From Calditrichia bacterium (GTDB lineage Bacteria > Calditrichota > Calditrichia > RBG-13-44-9 > J075), in the NCBI GenBank assembly GCA_028284905.1, contig JANQQU010000073.1, positions 184,395-248,394 of the forward strand: DNA of 64,000 bases, in the 5' to 3' direction. The first letter of the stretch is position 1, and the number at the start of each line of letters is the position of its first letter. Shown piece after piece: positions 44,419 through 57,253 of this stretch. The notes under the pieces are model-generated. The model worked only from the letters and a program-made list of their open reading frames with translations. It was not told the origin of the DNA and searched no databases. The translations under genes were made by a program, and so were the position numbers.

Positions 44419-47227
44419 TATCAGCCTCTGCTTCGATCTGGCGGGTCAGCCGATACGTTTCTCCCCCGAGATAAGTGTCCCATTCTTCCATGGTCAAATC
44501 CCGGCTTAAGCGCGAACATGCTTCGGCAATTAAATCTTCTGGATGCCAGAACCACAAGCGTGCTGTGCGATCACTACGCCCACCGGCAGAAGCGACATAT
44601 CGGCCGTCCGGACTAAACCGGGCGGTTACGACATCCGCATCATGGTCAAATTGCGCAATTTGGCTGCCATTAGAAAGGTCCCAAATTCTTACCGAATAGT
44701 CCACGCTGGTAGTTACCAGATAATGTTCACTGGCATCAAATGAAGCACTTGTCACTTCGGCTTCTTGCATAATCCTTATAATGCTTTCATTGCTCGTTGT
44801 ATCCCATACTTCGACGCTCTCTTTTTCTTTATTATCCAATATGGCCAGCTTCGAACCCGATATACTAAAGTTCAGTTTTCGGATCTTATTCGCACGAGAA
44901 ATACTATTACTTTCTTTTCCGGTATTTCTCTGCCAAAACGAGAGATCATTATTTTCGAAAATAATAGCGACAACGGTTGCATCTGCATTCATCGCAATGT
45001 TTCGAATTTTCTGCTGCCGCTTCTTCAGGCGGGCGACTTCATTTTCAGTGCCAAAATCATAAACGATGATTGAATTATCTTCCTGAACCTTTATTACCAG
45101 TCCCCAATCCTCACTTACCGCAAGAAGGCCTTTTTCATTATCTTTTCGGATTTTTGCGATTGATTTCCCACTTGCAACATCGAAAAATTCATTCTGGTTC
45201 AGGAGCAATTGAGAACCATCATTGTTTAATGCGACTTTTTGCCCGAAGAATCCGTCTTTTATCTCGATCCGCTGTATTTCTTTTCCACCGGGCAATTCCC
45301 AGACGCGGCAGGTTCTATCCTTGCTGACCGTGGCAATAAAACGGCCGTCCCCGCTAAAAGAGAGATCAAAAACAGCATCGCCATGCCGCAGTTCAATCGC
45401 TTGCCGATGTCCGGTTATTTCCCAGGTTCGCAATCCCTGATCTCCCCAGCCGAATAGCAACTTTTCATTTTGTTGAAAGACCAATCTTCGCAGAGAGCCT
45501 TCGACATCCTCTAGCAACCGCAGCACTTCACGCCCTTTTATCGACTCCCACACCCGCGCGGTTTTATCGCGACTGGTTGTCCCGAGATATTTACCGGTGT
45601 GGCTAAGGGCAACGGTTTTAACACTGTTGTCATGATGCATCGAGTTACCGCGCCGGCTGCTCACTCGTCGACGGATATGCTTTCGAACCATTGTCGCCTG
45701 GGGAGTCGCTTCCCAATAATGACCGGCCCGCCAGGCGCTTGGCAGATCGTAGACGTGGGCATCCCATTCCGGGCTGGCAAGCGCGTAATAGCGGCCATCG
45801 CCACTGAAAGCTGTATACCAATGCCGTTCTTCAAAGAGAATTTGCTGTTTGCTGTCGATATCAAACAAAGACGCCGTGTAATTTCCGGAAACAACCTGCG
45901 AGAGATGTTTTCCATCAGGGCCATATGCAAACTTCACCCCTATCGATCCGCTCAGACCAATTTCGCTTACTGCTTTTCCCGGGGAACGAAAAATTTCCGC
46001 CAACTCCTGATTCCAGGTGATGACCTCTTTCGCATCCGGGGCAATCGCGACAAATTGCATCACTTCCTTATTTTGATAATTCGCGAAATTCTCCCAATTT
46101 GCCGTATCCCAAAGCTGGACGATTTTATCTGCGCCGATCGTTACCAGAAAGCCTCCATCGCTGCTAAACGCGGCATCACGAATATCTTTTTCCGGTAATT
46201 GACTGATCTTTTGCCCGTCTCGAATATCCCAAACGGTGGCGAACTCCCCGAACGTCAGCAGCTGATTCTGGATGGGGTTTAACATAAATTTTTGACAATT
46301 ATCCAATAGGACCTGGGAAATCTGTAGTCCGGTAGTCAGGTCCCAAATGCGGACGGCCTTATCTTCACAATACCCTGCCATGTATTTTCCATCTGTGCTA
46401 AACTCTACCGCTTTAATCTTTTCTTTTTTCCCAAGATCAATATGGGCGATTCTTTTCGGTAACAGGAAAAGCGCTTTCCGAAGGGCCCGGTCTCCCTCCA
46501 GTGTGGGCAGCCGTCGCATGGATTCCACAGCAAGCAATGCGGCTAATTCCAGCAGAACACCACGCTGATCGATCATCACTGCTGCCTGGGCGGCCAACTG
46601 CCGGGCCAGCGCCCGGGAATAAAGCTCCTGAACCCGCTCGGCCTCTCTTAAGTGAAACGCTTCACTCTCCTGAATATAGCGGATTTGCAGATCTACCGGT
46701 CCTTGTTCCATCCGGGTGCCGTCTTCAATCCATTTTCGGGCAGCTGCTAATTCTTCCCGCGAAAGGAAGCCCCATGCCTCCGGATCTGCCTGCCAATTTT
46801 CAGCACGCCGCAGATAATCGGAGCCTTGCTTATACCACTCACGTTCCTTGAGAATTATCTTCAAAACTTTCTTGAAAAATGCATCATCACCTGTAGCGTT
46901 CTTCAGAAATTGCCACTTGGATAAACTTTTCGGGATTTTTTTTCTGTCTGTTTTATGAAGAACGATTGGGATCAGTCGCTTTTTGCGTTCATCGGCAAAA
47001 TCAAGTTCCATTTGGCAGTATACTGAACCAACCGAATCCGGGCTGACGATGAAGACGATATTATCCGCATCGATGATCGCATTTTTCAGATCGTCCCTCC
47101 AAATTACTGCCGGGGGTAAATCTTCTGTATCGCGGTAGAACGTTATTTTTTCCCGCTCGAGAAATTCACCTAATTTATCGACGAAATCGCTATCCCTGCG
47201 GGAATATGAGATAAATACATCGTACAT
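44408..47227 (-). CDS. TIR-WD40 repeat protein
   Basis: 939 aa from the internal ATG before YDVFISYS; an upstream codon 33 bp away has no better site. The TIR domain (residues about 1-130) has MYDVFISYSRRDSDFVDKLG and VFIVSPDSVGSVYCQMELDFAD, with Glu74 at the NADase catalytic position. A conserved helical linker (EWYKQGSDYLRRAENWQADP, EELAAARKWIEDG) leads to 12 or more WD40 blades from about 245 (AFSSDGGFLVTIGADKIVQLWD, ARFSPDGRYVASAGGRSDRT). No NTPase domain lies between them. Likely a cytosolic sensor with a TIR effector; immune function is an inference. Confidence 0.87.
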   Translation of the reverse strand: MYDVFISYSRRDSDFVDKLGEFLEREKITFYRDTEDLPPAVIWRDDLKNAIIDADNIVFIVSPDSVGSVYCQMELDFADERKKRLIPIVLHKTDRKKIPKSLSKWQFLKNATGDDAFFKKVLKIILKEREWYKQGSDYLRRAENWQADPEAWGFLSREELAAARKWIEDGTRMEQGPVDLQIRYIQESEAFHLREAERVQELYSRALARQLAAQAAVMIDQRGVLLELAALLAVESMRRLPTLEGDRALRKALFLLPKRIAHIDLGKKEKIKAVEFSTDGKYMAGYCEDKAVRIWDLTTGLQISQVLLDNCQKFMLNPIQNQLLTFGEFATVWDIRDGQKISQLPEKDIRDAAFSSDGGFLVTIGADKIVQLWDTANWENFANYQNKEVMQFVAIAPDAKEVITWNQELAEIFRSPGKAVSEIGLSGSIGVKFAYGPDGKHLSQVVSGNYTASLFDIDSKQQILFEERHWYTAFSGDGRYYALASPEWDAHVYDLPSAWRAGHYWEATPQATMVRKHIRRRVSSRRGNSMHHDNSVKTVALSHTGKYLGTTSRDKTARVWESIKGREVLRLLEDVEGSLRRLVFQQNEKLLFGWGDQGLRTWEITGHRQAIELRHGDAVFDLSFSGDGRFIATVSKDRTCRVWELPGGKEIQRIEIKDGFFGQKVALNNDGSQLLLNQNEFFDVASGKSIAKIRKDNEKGLLAVSEDWGLVIKVQEDNSIIVYDFGTENEVARLKKRQQKIRNIAMNADATVVAIIFENNDLSFWQRNTGKESNSISRANKIRKLNFSISGSKLAILDNKEKESVEVWDTTSNESIIRIMQEAEVTSASFDASEHYLVTTSVDYSVRIWDLSNGSQIAQFDHDADVVTARFSPDGRYVASAGGRSDRTARLWFWHPEDLIAEACSRLSRDLTMEEWDTYLGGETYRLTRQIEAEADNGK

Positions 47228-47487
47228 TTCATTTTCCAGTATTTTTCGAAGTGAAAGCACTACATAACAATAACAGGAAATGCATTAAGTTCTAGTATAA
47301 ATCTTTTGTCTCTTCTTTATTAATTAAAGATATATGTCCGCCAGGTAATTTTCAACAATGTTGACCAAATATTACGCGAAACAGTTATTTCTTTGCATCG
47401 CCGTTTCTTGATTTTATCAGCAATATCGCTTACTTTCAATCAGCAAAGCATATGCAAACCCGATCCGGGTGATCGCTTCCTTTTACA

Positions 47488-51822
<4,335 letters not shown>

Positions 51823-52193
51823 GTATTAGTATTTTCTTCTAATTCGACTTTTCTCATTCTCCCATAGGTTGCGTCTATTTCTCGTTCCCAAACTCCCGTT
51901 TGGGAATGCAATTAATTGCGAAACTGGAGTTTCGCTAGCAATGAGCTGGGAACAGAGTTTCCCTAATAACGCGTTCCCATCCCGGAGGGCCGGGATGGGA
52001 ACGAGGAGACTCCCTTAAGAACGTTCCATCTCCCTTTCAAAAATACCTTCAGAATGGGCATAATTCCTCAACGAAAACTCAAAATGTGACAAATTTACAG
52101 CTTTATGTTACACCAGTGTAAGGCTGCCCAGCGCCGTTTTTCCTAGATTTTTAATGAGAATTATTTAACAGCTTTTTCAAAGAGGAAACGGTG
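51823..52193. other. 371-bp intergenic region with hairpin string
   Basis: Between the hybrid regulator and the 80-aa gene. Left part holds the hairpin series listed separately; right part (52080-52190) is A+T-rich, and no clear -35/-10 pair could be fixed. Confidence 0.5.
51885..52003. repeat. three consecutive hairpins, GTTCCCA-type element
   Basis: Hairpins with perfect arms: TTCCCAAAC / GTTTGGGAA (51885-51906), GCGAAACT / AGTTTCGC (51918-51935) and a 14-bp arm CGTTCCCATCCCGG (51972-51985) with its complement at 51990-52003. Related to the palindromes at 42018-42100. May terminate the regulator transcript. Confidence 0.8.
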
Positions 52194-52436
52194 ATGGACT
52201 CAAAAACAAATCCCCTAAAGAACCAGCAAACTGAAACATCAAGCGAACAAAACACTCGTAAAAAACTGCCGGAAAAAATTCAGGCAAAATGCCGCGAATA
52301 TAAACGCCTGATCGAAGAATTTGAGGCGATCAACAACAACAGCGCATATGATGCTGTCATCCACTACTTAAAATCAGAGCTAAGCCAACTCCAGGCCCTG
52401 CTACCCCAAAATCCCGAAAAGCAAACAAAACGATGA
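52194..52436 (+). CDS. small hypothetical coiled-coil-like protein
   Basis: 80 aa from the ATG behind AGAGGAAACGGTG. Charged and helical, with a middle segment KIQAKCREYKRLIEEFEAI and Asn-rich AINNNSAYDA. It precedes an AraC-type regulator by 53 bp and probably belongs to its transcript. No family recognised. Confidence 0.6.
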   Translation: MDSKTNPLKNQQTETSSEQNTRKKLPEKIQAKCREYKRLIEEFEAINNNSAYDAVIHYLKSELSQLQALLPQNPEKQTKR

Positions 52437-52489
52437 GCCCTAATTGGGCGCATCAAATTGCAGATTATAAATCAAAGGAGGTTTAATAA

Positions 52490-52969
52490 ATGTATCATTT
52501 TTCTACTAACGAATTGCCAGCACAAAATACGTTGCCGGTTATGGATTTGACAGTCATGCCGGCAACAGCCCAAGTCTATTCGCTCGATTCTTTTTTACAG
52601 CGGGTAATTACTATTGTCGAAAACAACCTCTCGGATGAGTCTTTTGATGTTAGAAAACTGGCCGAGGAAATTGGTCTTTGTCGGAGGCAGTTGCACCGCC
52701 GCCTGCGTAAATCGTTGAATCAATCGCCGAGACGTTTTATCACCACTTTCCGCTTGCGCCGCGCGATTTCCTTAATGCAACGCAGCAACACAACGATTGC
52801 CGAAATCGCCTACCAGTGTGGATTCAACACTCCCAACTATTTCTGCAAAGTATTCCGCGATGAATTTGGCTGCACACCCAGCAGCTACCGAGAGAAAAAT
52901 TTCAATTATACCAGCAGCTTTGCACTAATCCCGGCCAACAATCATTTCAAAATGGCCGCCGGTTATTAA
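52490..52969 (+). CDS. AraC-type HTH protein resembling the HTH of the upstream hybrid regulator
   Basis: 159 aa behind AAAGGAGG. After a 35-residue N-terminus comes a full AraC domain (SFDVRKLAEEIGLCRRQLHRR, TTIAEIAYQCGFNTPNYFCKVFRDEFGCTPSSY). This is clearly similar to the C-terminus of 47488-51822 (GVAELADVIGLHRMQLHRK, IAEIAYSCGFNTPNYFTKVF). It stands 13 bp before the giant fibre gene and lacks a sensor domain. Likely a local regulator that shares DNA sites with the hybrid regulator. Confidence 0.9.
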   Translation: MYHFSTNELPAQNTLPVMDLTVMPATAQVYSLDSFLQRVITIVENNLSDESFDVRKLAEEIGLCRRQLHRRLRKSLNQSPRRFITTFRLRRAISLMQRSNTTIAEIAYQCGFNTPNYFCKVFRDEFGCTPSSYREKNFNYTSSFALIPANNHFKMAAGY

Positions 52970-52982
52970 AAGGAGAAAAATC

Positions 52983-55900
52983 ATGAAAAAGATTATTTTA
53001 ACATTCACTCTGTTATTTTTCATTGGCAACCCTGTATTTGCCCAGGATTCCCAAAAACGAGCAGAAAAGAAAGAACAAAATACTGCAAAGACAGAAAGCT
53101 CGAATTCTACCAGTGCGGTCAGCTTTGTAAACAGCAATGGCGATACCTTAATGAAGGTGCTGGAAAACGGCGTGGTCGTCGCAGATAGCATCAAGGCAGA
53201 TTCCCTTGCTGTGCGTGGAACGATCAATGCCGGACGATTTATCGGTGACGGTTCCGGCTTAACCGGGATTTCCGGCGCGGATAACCTCGGAAATCATACA
53301 GCAACAGAACAAATGGACCTCGATGGCAACAATATTACTGATGCTGATACGATTTTTTCAAAAGCGCTGGATGTTAGAAGGGATTTAAAAATTCTTTCTG
53401 ATAGCAAAGCAGTTGTATTTAGCAAAGGAAATTTTGGTAATGGTAATACGACAGATCTTTTCTTTAACCGTGATAATGTCGGGTTTAATCAATCCGAGTT
53501 TGTATTATATAATCAAAACAATAACAATATCACGAAACGCTATTTTCAATTGCAGTATACGGAAGACTCAACCGGGTTGTCGATTGCCAAGGGCGGGAAC
53601 ATTGGTATTGGCACCCTTTACCCGAATGCAAACCTGCAAGTGGTTGGCACTATCGCCGCAGATATCATTGAAGCAGATTCTGTCGCAGTGAGCGGCACCA
53701 TTAGCGCTGCCGCTTTCCAGGGTGATGGCTCCGGTTTAACCAATTTACCAGCCAGTGGTTGGGATTTATCCGGTAACAGCGGTACGGATACGTCGCTGAA
53801 CTTTATTGGCACAACCGACAATATGTCTCTGGATTTCAAAACAAATAACGATCGTGCGTTGCGGATGGAGTATGTCGCAGATCCTTTTGATCAATCGGTG
53901 AATATCATCGCCGGGTATAAAGCGAATTCGATAGCGACTGGTTCCATAGGGGCAACCATATCCGGTGGTGGCAGTGAGGACAGAGGGGCAAACTCACTTT
54001 CCGGTAACCATGGGGTTATTGGTGGCGGAGTAAACAATTCGCTTTCCGGAGCAATATCGGTGATTGCCGGAGGTAGCGACAATTCCATTACCACATCGGG
54101 CGCGGTGATTGCCGGCGGCGATCACAATACCATCAGTGGACGAAATGGCACTATCGGCGGCGGAACTTCGAATACGGCCAGTGGCGATTACAGCATGATT
54201 CCCGGGGGAGAATCGAACACTGCTAGCGGACGCAGCAGTTTCGCCGCAGGTAAAAATGCCCAGGCTAATCATGATGGCGCTTTTGTCTGGGCAGATCAAC
54301 ACGCTGCAGATTTCGCCTCGACCACTAGCGGGGAATTTTCTGCGCGAGCTGGTGGTGGCGTTCGATTTGTAACCGCCGTAGATGGCTCCGGCAATCCCAG
54401 CGCCGGGGTAAAACTTGCTGCAGGTGATAGTATCTGGACAACTTTAAATGGCACTCCTATCGGAGGTTGGAACTTGACCGGCAACAACGGCACGGATACA
54501 ACAGTCAACTTCATAGGCACCACTGATAACATGCCCCTGGATATGAAAGTCAACAACACCCGCGCACTCCGCCTGGAGTACTCACAATATTCGAATGATG
54601 GTTTACTAGTCGATGCACCGAATCTCATCATGGGATCGGACGTGAACAAGATTACCTTTTTTTCTTCCGGTTCTACAATTGCCGGAGGCGGACCACAAAT
54701 TCCAAATGGCGCCGCGAACACAATTTCCGGCAGCTTTTCTTTTATCGGTAGTGGCACAGAAAATGATCTGGAAGGGAATTCCAGCATCATCGGTGGCGGC
54801 CTAAGAAATAAAATTCTCGGCGGCACCAATGTCATTACCGGCGGCGCATTGAATTACAACAACGGATCGAATGCCACTATCGGCGGTGGATATGGCAACT
54901 ACATCACCGGCTCATCAGCGACGATTCCCGGTGGCTTCAATAATAGCGCATTAGGTAACTATAGTTTTGCCGCCGGATACCGGGCCAGCGCGCAGCATCC
55001 CGGTACATTTGTTTGGAGTGATGCGAGCATCGGCATCGGCATGATATCCCCGGATTCTTTTGTCACTGTCGCTGCAAATGAATTTGCAGCCCTCGCTACC
55101 GGTGGTTTCCGTTTTGTTACTGGTAAGGATAATAATGGTGATCCTCTTACCGGCGTAAAACTGGCGCCGGGCGATAGTGTCTGGACTTCCTTAAACGGCA
55201 CTCCTATTAGTGGCAGTGATAATCTCGGTAACCATACCGCCACCCAAAATCTAAAGCTGCAAAGCAATTGGCTCTCCCATGACGGTGACAATGAAGGCAT
55301 ACAAATTAATAATGCCGGCACCGTTACATTGCAAGCTGCCAATTCCACCCCGGGATTGCGTTTAGAAAATGGCAACACTCCGCTGATTCAATTTAATCAA
55401 AATGATTTAGCCGGCGAACCCGCTTACCGCTGGGATCTTGGTGGCAATGAAGGCAGGTTCTTCCTGTTCGATCCGGCAAACGGCACCTACCCCTTCCAGG
55501 TTTATGCGGGAAATAGCGACAACCGTATCTATATCAGAAACGATAATGTCGGTATTGGTCAGCGCAATCCAACCCATAGACTGGACGTCAATGGCACGAT
55601 TCGAATGCGCGATAATGCCTCCGCCGGTTATATTCCGGTTTCCGATGCAGATGGGGTAATGACCTGGACCGATCCGTCAACATTAGGTTTTAATGACAAT
55701 CTTGGCAATCACAGCGCCACCCAGAACATCCGCCTCAACGGCAAGTATCTCTCCGGAGATGGCGGTAATGAAGGCGTTTTCGTAGCGAACAATGGCGATG
55801 TCGGCATTGGCACCACTCAGCCCAATTCCCTGCTGGAATTGTATCGTTCCACTAATACGGCGACGATGCTTCATTTGAACAACAGATTCAGTACCACTGC

Positions 55901-57032
55901 AACAATTTTAGGCGATGCCGGCCCCTTTCTCAGCATAACCAGCGCGCCAATTCCCGGTGTGGGTGGTAAAGCAATTGGTTTGGAAGTGGATATTAGCAGC
56001 ATCGGTGGCGACAATGTATATCCAGCTGTATTTAAAGGAGGTAATATCGGGATTGGCACCGACGTTCCGGAAGATTATCTGCACATCCGTAAGCAAACCA
56101 CCACCGCCAACTTGCCGGAACGGATGCTGATCCTGGATTCTCATGATGATCCGAACAGCTATAATCTCGGAACCGGCGCCGGATCGGGAATTTTGTTTAA
56201 GGTGCCTTCTCAAAATGATTCTCAAATTGGTGCTGCAATCGATGCAGTGAAGACCAGTTCCAGTGAGACGAATTCTTCTACAGCGCTGGTATTTTCGACC
56301 TCACTGGAAGATGAAACCCTGGACGAAGCGATGCGCATAAGAGCTGATGGTCGTGTTGGTATCGGCACGACCGGACCTTCCTCGGCATTCCATGTGGTTG
56401 CTGATGCAGATGGTTCTGAACAGTTTGTCGCCAGAATCCAAAACACCGCCAATAGTAATTCATCCCGGGACGACGGCCTGCTCGTCCGGGCGGGGCATAA
56501 TACACACAACAGTTCGGCTGAATCCAGTTTTATTCAGTTTGAAACGCCGAATGGTGACTATTGTGGGAGAATCCGTCAATCGGGTACTTCTTCAGTAGAA
56601 TATGTTTCCGCTTCCGACCGTCGTTTAAAGGAAAATATTCGACCGACCCGTTTCGGCCTGCAGGATCTCTTAAAAATTGCGGTTCGCGATTATAATTTCA
56701 AGAAAGATGCGCCGGCCAATGTGCAAACCGGGTTTATCGCTCAGGAATTATATAAGGCATATTCTCCGGCAGTGGGCGTTGGTGGAGAGAATGTGGAAAC
56801 AGATCCCTGGGATGTGGCATATGGTTCACTTACCCCGTTGTTGGTTCAAGCGATTCAGGATCAGCAGCAGATTATCGAAACACAACAAGCTGAAATTGAA
56901 ACTATTAAAAAAGAAAATGCCCAGCTTAATGCGCAAAACGCTGCTTTCGAATTACGCCTTTCTAAAATCGAAGCGGCACTGGAAAAGTTTAACAGTGCGG
57001 ATTCTCCATTCAAATTGACAAGTAATAAATAA
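52983..57032 (+). CDS. giant secreted fibre with YadA-head-like repeats and S74 chaperone domain
   Basis: 1349 aa behind AAAGGAG. Signal peptide ends after VFAQ (residue 21). Residues about 300-690 contain two large repeats rich in IGGG, TASGxxS and GSGxxxN words (NTISGRNGTIGGGTSNTASG, TIGGGYGNYITGSSATIPGG), as in heads of trimeric autotransporters. The C-terminus has the S74 motif ASDRRLKENIRPTRFGLQDLL and the coiled coil QQIIETQQAEIETIKKENAQ. In phage spikes this domain trimerises and self-cleaves. No sorting domain or barrel anchor. Probably a trimeric surface fibre, under control of the two upstream regulators. Confidence 0.88.
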   Translation: MKKIILTFTLLFFIGNPVFAQDSQKRAEKKEQNTAKTESSNSTSAVSFVNSNGDTLMKVLENGVVVADSIKADSLAVRGTINAGRFIGDGSGLTGISGADNLGNHTATEQMDLDGNNITDADTIFSKALDVRRDLKILSDSKAVVFSKGNFGNGNTTDLFFNRDNVGFNQSEFVLYNQNNNNITKRYFQLQYTEDSTGLSIAKGGNIGIGTLYPNANLQVVGTIAADIIEADSVAVSGTISAAAFQGDGSGLTNLPASGWDLSGNSGTDTSLNFIGTTDNMSLDFKTNNDRALRMEYVADPFDQSVNIIAGYKANSIATGSIGATISGGGSEDRGANSLSGNHGVIGGGVNNSLSGAISVIAGGSDNSITTSGAVIAGGDHNTISGRNGTIGGGTSNTASGDYSMIPGGESNTASGRSSFAAGKNAQANHDGAFVWADQHAADFASTTSGEFSARAGGGVRFVTAVDGSGNPSAGVKLAAGDSIWTTLNGTPIGGWNLTGNNGTDTTVNFIGTTDNMPLDMKVNNTRALRLEYSQYSNDGLLVDAPNLIMGSDVNKITFFSSGSTIAGGGPQIPNGAANTISGSFSFIGSGTENDLEGNSSIIGGGLRNKILGGTNVITGGALNYNNGSNATIGGGYGNYITGSSATIPGGFNNSALGNYSFAAGYRASAQHPGTFVWSDASIGIGMISPDSFVTVAANEFAALATGGFRFVTGKDNNGDPLTGVKLAPGDSVWTSLNGTPISGSDNLGNHTATQNLKLQSNWLSHDGDNEGIQINNAGTVTLQAANSTPGLRLENGNTPLIQFNQNDLAGEPAYRWDLGGNEGRFFLFDPANGTYPFQVYAGNSDNRIYIRNDNVGIGQRNPTHRLDVNGTIRMRDNASAGYIPVSDADGVMTWTDPSTLGFNDNLGNHSATQNIRLNGKYLSGDGGNEGVFVANNGDVGIGTTQPNSLLELYRSTNTATMLHLNNRFSTTATILGDAGPFLSITSAPIPGVGGKAIGLEVDISSIGGDNVYPAVFKGGNIGIGTDVPEDYLHIRKQTTTANLPERMLILDSHDDPNSYNLGTGAGSGILFKVPSQNDSQIGAAIDAVKTSSSETNSSTALVFSTSLEDETLDEAMRIRADGRVGIGTTGPSSAFHVVADADGSEQFVARIQNTANSNSSRDDGLLVRAGHNTHNSSAESSFIQFETPNGDYCGRIRQSGTSSVEYVSASDRRLKENIRPTRFGLQDLLKIAVRDYNFKKDAPANVQTGFIAQELYKAYSPAVGVGGENVETDPWDVAYGSLTPLLVQAIQDQQQIIETQQAEIETIKKENAQLNAQNAAFELRLSKIEAALEKFNSADSPFKLTSNK

Positions 57033-57044
57033 CTTAATACTGAC

Positions 57045-57098
57045 ATAAAAACAACAGCCGCAGGTGAAATTAAATGACACCTGCGACTGTTGTTTTCC
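57045..57098 (+). terminator. rho-independent terminator after the fibre gene
   Basis: 19-bp stem with one G-T pair: AAAACAACAG(C)CGCAGGTG / CACCTGCG(A)CTGTTGTTTT, 11-nt loop, T-run at the end. It starts 13 bp past the fibre stop. Confidence 0.9.
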
Positions 57099-57125
57099 AT
57101 GAGCAATAAACGGGATTCGAACCAG
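57098..57125 (-). pseudogene. tRNA 3'-end remnant (T-arm)
   Basis: GAGCAATAAACGGGATTCGAACC matches the T-arm and 3' stem side of tRNA-Gly at 60744-60768 (GAGCGAGAAACGGGATTCGAACC). No acceptor, D-arm or anticodon follows; sequence then changes to a dispersed repeat. Reported as a remnant, not as a gene. Confidence 0.7.
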
Positions 57126-57128
57126 ACC

Positions 57129-57253
57129 TGGACATTGGATATTGAGTATTAGGTATTCGACATTAAGAAATGTCCAATGTAAAATTTTCAATGTCGAATG
57201 TAGAAGTTTCTTACCTGGAAATTGAATATTGGACATTGGAAATTGGATATTAA
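57129..57253. repeat. CCAATGTC-type dispersed repeat, copy 2
   Basis: Contains CATTGGATATTGAGTATTAGG, then TCCAATGTAAAATTTTCAAT and GTCGAATGTAGAAGTTTC, then GGACATTGGAAATTGGATAT. The 38-bp part starting TCCAATGTAAAATTTTCA is identical in 60857-60894. It lies directly at the stop of the HAF-repeat gene. Confidence 0.85.

Noticed and set aside
52983..57032. Prophage tail-spike gene (because of the S74 domain)
   Set aside because: It has an N-terminal signal peptide and no phage genes are nearby; a secreted fibre fits better.
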